A DNA stretch of 64,000 nucleotides from positions 3,873,920-3,937,919 of the forward strand of contig RPFO01000076.1 in the NCBI GenBank assembly GCA_009746045.1, read 5' to 3'. Origin of the DNA: Mesostigma viride. Taxonomy: Eukaryota; Streptophyta; Mesostigmatophyceae; Mesostigmatales; Mesostigmataceae. A model generated the notes under the pieces. The model worked only from the letters and a program-made list of their open reading frames with translations, made no database searches and was not told where the DNA came from. The position numbers and the translations under genes are program-made. Positions 61,213 through 64,000 of this stretch are shown one piece after another (within the stretch, counting starts at the first letter, position 1; every line of letters begins with the position of its first letter).

Positions 61213-62299
61213 CAGGGTGCTTTGCCACCGTGACTGTCCTCGGCACCCGTGACATCCGCTCCTCGCGGGTTGCTTCCCGGGGCATGGTTGGTGCTGGGAC
61301 GTCTGCCGGGGTTGCCGGCATAACTGGCATGGTGACCCGCCGCGCAGTTTCCGCCACCGGCAATGTGCGTGCGTCTAGGCTGTCGGCGCACCGCTGCAGT
61401 GCCGCAGCTGCTTGGTGCACCAACGTGATGCCCCGCTGCCCGCAGCCATCAATCACTTGCCTGGCAGAAAACAAGGGAGCATCAATCACTCCATCCACTG
61501 GCAAGAATGGTGGCAGCTTGCGCCGCTGCTCGGCGTCGGCGGGGTTCGGGTGCTCCAGCAGCGATGACTCACCGCCGGTTGAACCTGCCGGGAACGATGC
61601 AGGAAGCTGGGGTGGCCCCCCCTCACCATTTCCCGTGGTTGGTAGGAACGACGGCAATGCCCGTGCCTGCTTGCCTCGGGTAGCTGCCTGGACCTCGACG
61701 GCATGGATAGGAGCCCAGAACAAGTCGGGTTGCTCCACCAGCGTATACGCGTCATACGCTTCCATCCCCGCCGCCTGCCCACTCGGTTGGCTGGGTGACG
61801 CCGGCGCTGCCGATACCTCAGCTGCCTGCTCTGTTGGCGTGCTGTCGGCCGCCACCATGGCCGCTGCATGTGCTTGCACGGTCTTGGTGACCACTGGGTA
61901 CTTGCACCCAGCCGGAGCATGGGCGGGCGTTCCAGCCGCGTGCTCCTTCTTGCACTGGGCTGGGCAGGCCCGCTTCACGTGATCTGGCTTCCCGCAGATC
62001 CAACATGCCTTGTGCGGGTCAGCCGTCGCCTGGCCGGTGCTGCTGGAGGCCGTGTTGTCGCCCCCCGCGCTGGCTGGCTTGTCCGCCTGCGACCCAAACT
62101 GCCGGCTGCTTGGTCCACCCCTTCCACCGCTGGACCCTCCACCGCCTGATTGCGCGCCACCCACCCTGTTACCCTTGTGCGCTTGGGCGACTTCTTGGCG
62201 TACCAGCTCCACTAGGTCCGGGAGACCCCGTGCCTGTCGCCGGTTGAACGCATGCACTTCCGTGCACAGCTGGGCCAGGTCCCAATGACAACCAACCAA
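61049..62299 (-). CDS. Gypsy gag C-terminal region with CCHC knuckle
   Basis: Contains VGCHWDLAQLCTEVHAFNRR, a Gly/Ser-rich linker, and the zinc knuckle ACWICGKPDHVKRACPAQ (CX2CX4HX4C) near 61980, followed by a long Ala/Pro-rich stretch. It overlaps the protease-methyltransferase frame by about 160 bp (61049-61212), suggesting a gag-pol frameshift. It joins the upstream gag frame through an indel near 62300. Confidence 0.85.
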   Translation of the reverse strand: MVGCHWDLAQLCTEVHAFNRRQARGLPDLVELVRQEVAQAHKGNRVGGAQSGGGGSSGGRGGPSSRQFGSQADKPASAGGDNTASSSTGQATADPHKACWICGKPDHVKRACPAQCKKEHAAGTPAHAPAGCKYPVVTKTVQAHAAAMVAADSTPTEQAAEVSAAPASPSQPSGQAAGMEAYDAYTLVEQPDLFWAPIHAVEVQAATRGKQARALPSFLPTTGNGEGGPPQLPASFPAGSTGGESSLLEHPNPADAEQRRKLPPFLPVDGVIDAPLFSARQVIDGCGQRGITLVHQAAAALQRCADSLDARTLPVAETARRVTMPVMPATPADVPAPTMPREATREERMSRVPRTVTVAKHPDGSPAIAFHAGNQRGRHLLGPYGVPQRKVRHQAGWRSRAARDHHGAGQDVWCDP

Positions 62300-62760
62300 A
62301 TCTAGGTTGTGGGATCATGGCAGCTTTTGGACCCAACGCCTTGAGCCACTTCTCACACGCCTCCGCCTCCGTCCATGCCGGGACCTCATCCCGCAAGACC
62401 TCCAGGCGGTCCATCGTGGCGTCAGGCGACTCCTTGTCCCCCACCTTGAAATCATGCCACTCCGCCTCCGCCTTGGTGGAGGAGTGGGCGTACTTGGCGC
62501 GCAGCAGTTCCCACAACTCCTCGGCAGGGTCGACGTCAAATACCACGTGTTGGTAGTCCGGCAAGCCTTGTTGGTCGCGCCTGTACCACACATCGGATCT
62601 TCCCGTCTTCAGCGCCACCTCATGGTAGCCTGTGACCCACCGCTGCACCAGCTTTTGCGTGTTGCCCGAGAAAAACATTGGGATGTTGTCCATCTCAAAG
62701 GACTTCGGCAGCTGGTTATGCGTGACGATATACTGCTGGTGCAGCCAAGTAAGTCTTATA
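62169..62760 (-). pseudogene. Gypsy gag, capsid region (second frame)
   Basis: Translates as LPKSFEMDNIPMFFSGNTQK, LVQRWVTGYHEVAL, DPAEELWELLRAKYAHS and RLEVLRDEVPAWTEAEACEK, typical of a retrotransposon gag (UBN2/Retrotrans_gag-like) core. It connects to the N-terminal frame near 62750 and to the knuckle frame near 62300. The two indels make this copy non-functional as given. Confidence 0.75.
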
Positions 62761-63795
62761 TTTCCAATAGGCTTGGTTGATGTCAACAAGCCCACCGTCA
62801 GCAGTATACCTGTCCTTGAGCTCCACCTGCGCTTGCACCGGCATTCCCACCTTGGATCCCTCAATCGGCGACCCATTGTAGCCCACCGGCATGCTTGGCG
62901 TCCTTGGTAGAGTAGCCACAAACCTCGGCTCCAGCCCATAGCCTCGTTCCACCGTGTATGGACTGCCTCGCTGCAATCCCGGAATGATGCCTGGCCGCAC
63001 CCACGGTGTTTGTAGCCGTGGCGTCGCTGGGTTTGTTGGTGCCGGCGCATGCGGTACGCCAAAAGAAAACCCAGTTTGTGCACTAGGCATCCCAGGCACA
63101 TGCTGCCGCGACGCCTGCATCTGTGGCGCTTGCGCCTGTGGCTGCACGGATGGTGCCTGCGACATTAAAGGCACCTGCGACTGCAACACCTGCGCTTGGG
63201 GCTGCCAAACTTGCGCTTGCGGCTGCAACACTTGCGGCTGTGGTAGGTGCGGCGCTGGAGTCAGCGTTGCTTGCGCGGTCCACGTCGCGTGCAGACTTGC
63301 AATCTGCGCCGCCAACTGCGCCGTCTGCTGCTGCTGCAACTGCATAGCCTGCTGTTGCTGCTGCATCTGTTGTTGGGATTGTGCTACATGTTGCAAAATC
63401 TGCTGCAACACATCCGCACCCACCCCCTGGCTGACACTTGGCCCCGGCGCTAGCCCGGTGCCTGCCAACCCGCTGAGCCGTATCTGCGATGATGGTGTGA
63501 TGGGAAGTACTGTTCCATCTTGAGGACCTGCCGCGCTGCCACCCAGCCCTCCGTTGACGACTGATGTGTCACCACGTCCACCACCAACAACGCCACCACT
63601 CCGATCGGCGACCCCCCCCCCATTGCCCATCCCGGAACCCGAGGCTGCTGGTGGGACGAGTGGCCCATTGCCGTTGTCGCCAGTTGGCAAGGATGCCTGC
63701 GTGCCTGCAGCATCACCCTGCCGCGGTGCGCCATCCACCACCGTGCCTTGGTTGGGGTTGGCGCCCCCTTGATGTTGACCATCTTGGTCTGCCAT
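62716..63795 (-). CDS. Gypsy gag N-terminal region, Gln-rich
   Basis: ATG at 63795 (MADQDGQHQGGANPNQG). A Gly-rich start is followed by QQILQHVAQSQQQMQQQQQA and many Gln/Pro/Ala repeats (QPQAQVLQPQAQVWQ type), ending VDINQAYWKYKTYL before the frame change. Low-complexity Gln-rich N-termini are common in gypsy gag proteins; the frame context, not motifs, supports the call. Confidence 0.75.
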   Translation of the reverse strand: MADQDGQHQGGANPNQGTVVDGAPRQGDAAGTQASLPTGDNGNGPLVPPAASGSGMGNGGGVADRSGGVVGGGRGDTSVVNGGLGGSAAGPQDGTVLPITPSSQIRLSGLAGTGLAPGPSVSQGVGADVLQQILQHVAQSQQQMQQQQQAMQLQQQQTAQLAAQIASLHATWTAQATLTPAPHLPQPQVLQPQAQVWQPQAQVLQSQVPLMSQAPSVQPQAQAPQMQASRQHVPGMPSAQTGFSFGVPHAPAPTNPATPRLQTPWVRPGIIPGLQRGSPYTVERGYGLEPRFVATLPRTPSMPVGYNGSPIEGSKVGMPVQAQVELKDRYTADGGLVDINQAYWKYKTYLAAPAVYRHA

Positions 63796-64000
63796 CAAGC
63801 TTCGTGCTTGTGCTCTCGTGAGCACCGTTTCTGCAATCAATCACTGGGCTACAGAGTGAGCAGACGTAGTGCAAAATCAGTATGCACCACAGGGGCCACC
63901 ACTTGGCCCCTTCAACTTGCTGGCACCACACCAGATGCACAGGGCAAGGAGAAAAGGAAACAATTGCCTGAAAGCTGAAAACCAATGCTGCTTCAGGACC
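63796..64000. other. Gypsy 5' leader or LTR edge
   Basis: 205 bp upstream of the gypsy gag ATG, running off the window. No PBS or LTR boundary could be fixed. Confidence 0.4.

Larger units (their letters stand above)
47897..63795 (-). mobile_element. Ty3/gypsy retrotransposon with cytosine methyltransferase and PHD finger
   Basis: Minus-strand order: gag (63795-62169), zinc knuckle (61049-62299), protease-like end and cytosine-5 methyltransferase (61212-59698, continued 51863-51461), RT (51348-49849), RNase H and integrase (50086-48263), integrase tail with PHD finger (48543-47908). Copia-I copy 3 (51869-59692) is inserted inside the methyltransferase, and its removal restores the frame. A purine-rich GAGGGGGGGGAGAAAAG near 47891-47907 could be the polypurine tract. 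LTRs were not identified; the 5' LTR would lie beyond the window. Several frame changes break the ORFs. Confidence 0.9.

Overview
This is a eukaryotic nuclear window that is almost entirely transposable-element DNA. I find no convincing host gene, tRNA, rRNA, operon or CRISPR array. The content (Ty1/copia and Ty3/gypsy LTR retrotransposons, a tyrosine-recombinase DIRS/PAT element, PIF/Harbinger remnants, mixed-GC intron-poor ORFs, a gypsy element carrying a cytosine methyltransferase) suggests an alga or other protist with a large repeat-rich genome. Retrotransposon-borne cytosine methyltransferases are known from charophytes and dinoflagellates. The species cannot be fixed from this sequence.

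Layout. 1-1999: left-truncated Copia-I copy 1 (minus), inserted into the RNase H of Copia-I copy 2 (minus, 2000-14821). Copy 2 is also split by a 6.7 kb block (2918-9638) holding a complete DIRS/PAT element (3961-9351) with split direct repeats. 14822-18710: mostly unassigned, with inverted-repeat DNA. 18711-26602: a canonical copia (Copia-S) with 432-bp TG..CA LTRs and target duplication ATAGG; its integrase is interrupted by a palindrome-built element (21954-23491). 26603-34400: Harbinger-like fragments, a GT-rich array and a 67-bp tandem repeat. 35066-46455: three degraded copia pol fragments related to Copia-I, a split-direct-repeat remnant, a MITE and tandem duplications. A second palindrome-built element (45214-45941) sits in one pol fragment, and a third, minimal one lies at 46940-47112. 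47897-63795: a gypsy element (minus) encoding gag, a C5-cytosine methyltransferase, RT, RNase H, integrase and a terminal PHD finger. It is split inside the methyltransferase by Copia-I copy 3 (51869-59692), which is full length with 616/617-bp LTRs and target duplication TCGAC.

Most interesting observation. Three structured elements unrelated in internal sequence (21954-23491, 45214-45941, 46940-47112) all begin AGTTA, end TAACT and have 5-bp target duplications (CATGC, GTATG, CCCTG). The larger two alternate perfect nested palindromes with spacers carrying a tRNA T-arm/Pol III B-box motif, and some spacers are inverted. Removing element plus one duplication restores the copia reading frame in both testable cases. 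Copia-I LTRs have the same kind of ends (AGTTAACG...CACAACT instead of TG...CA), also start with a small hairpin, and also make 5-bp duplications. I infer that the palindromic elements may be non-autonomous passengers of a Copia-I-type integrase.

Copia-I is itself unusual: an extra 236-238-aa ORF ahead of gag, a single in-frame UGA between gag and pol, and a retropepsin-like domain after the integrase rather than before it. Many ORF breaks fall in short homopolymers, so some could be assembly errors rather than decay.
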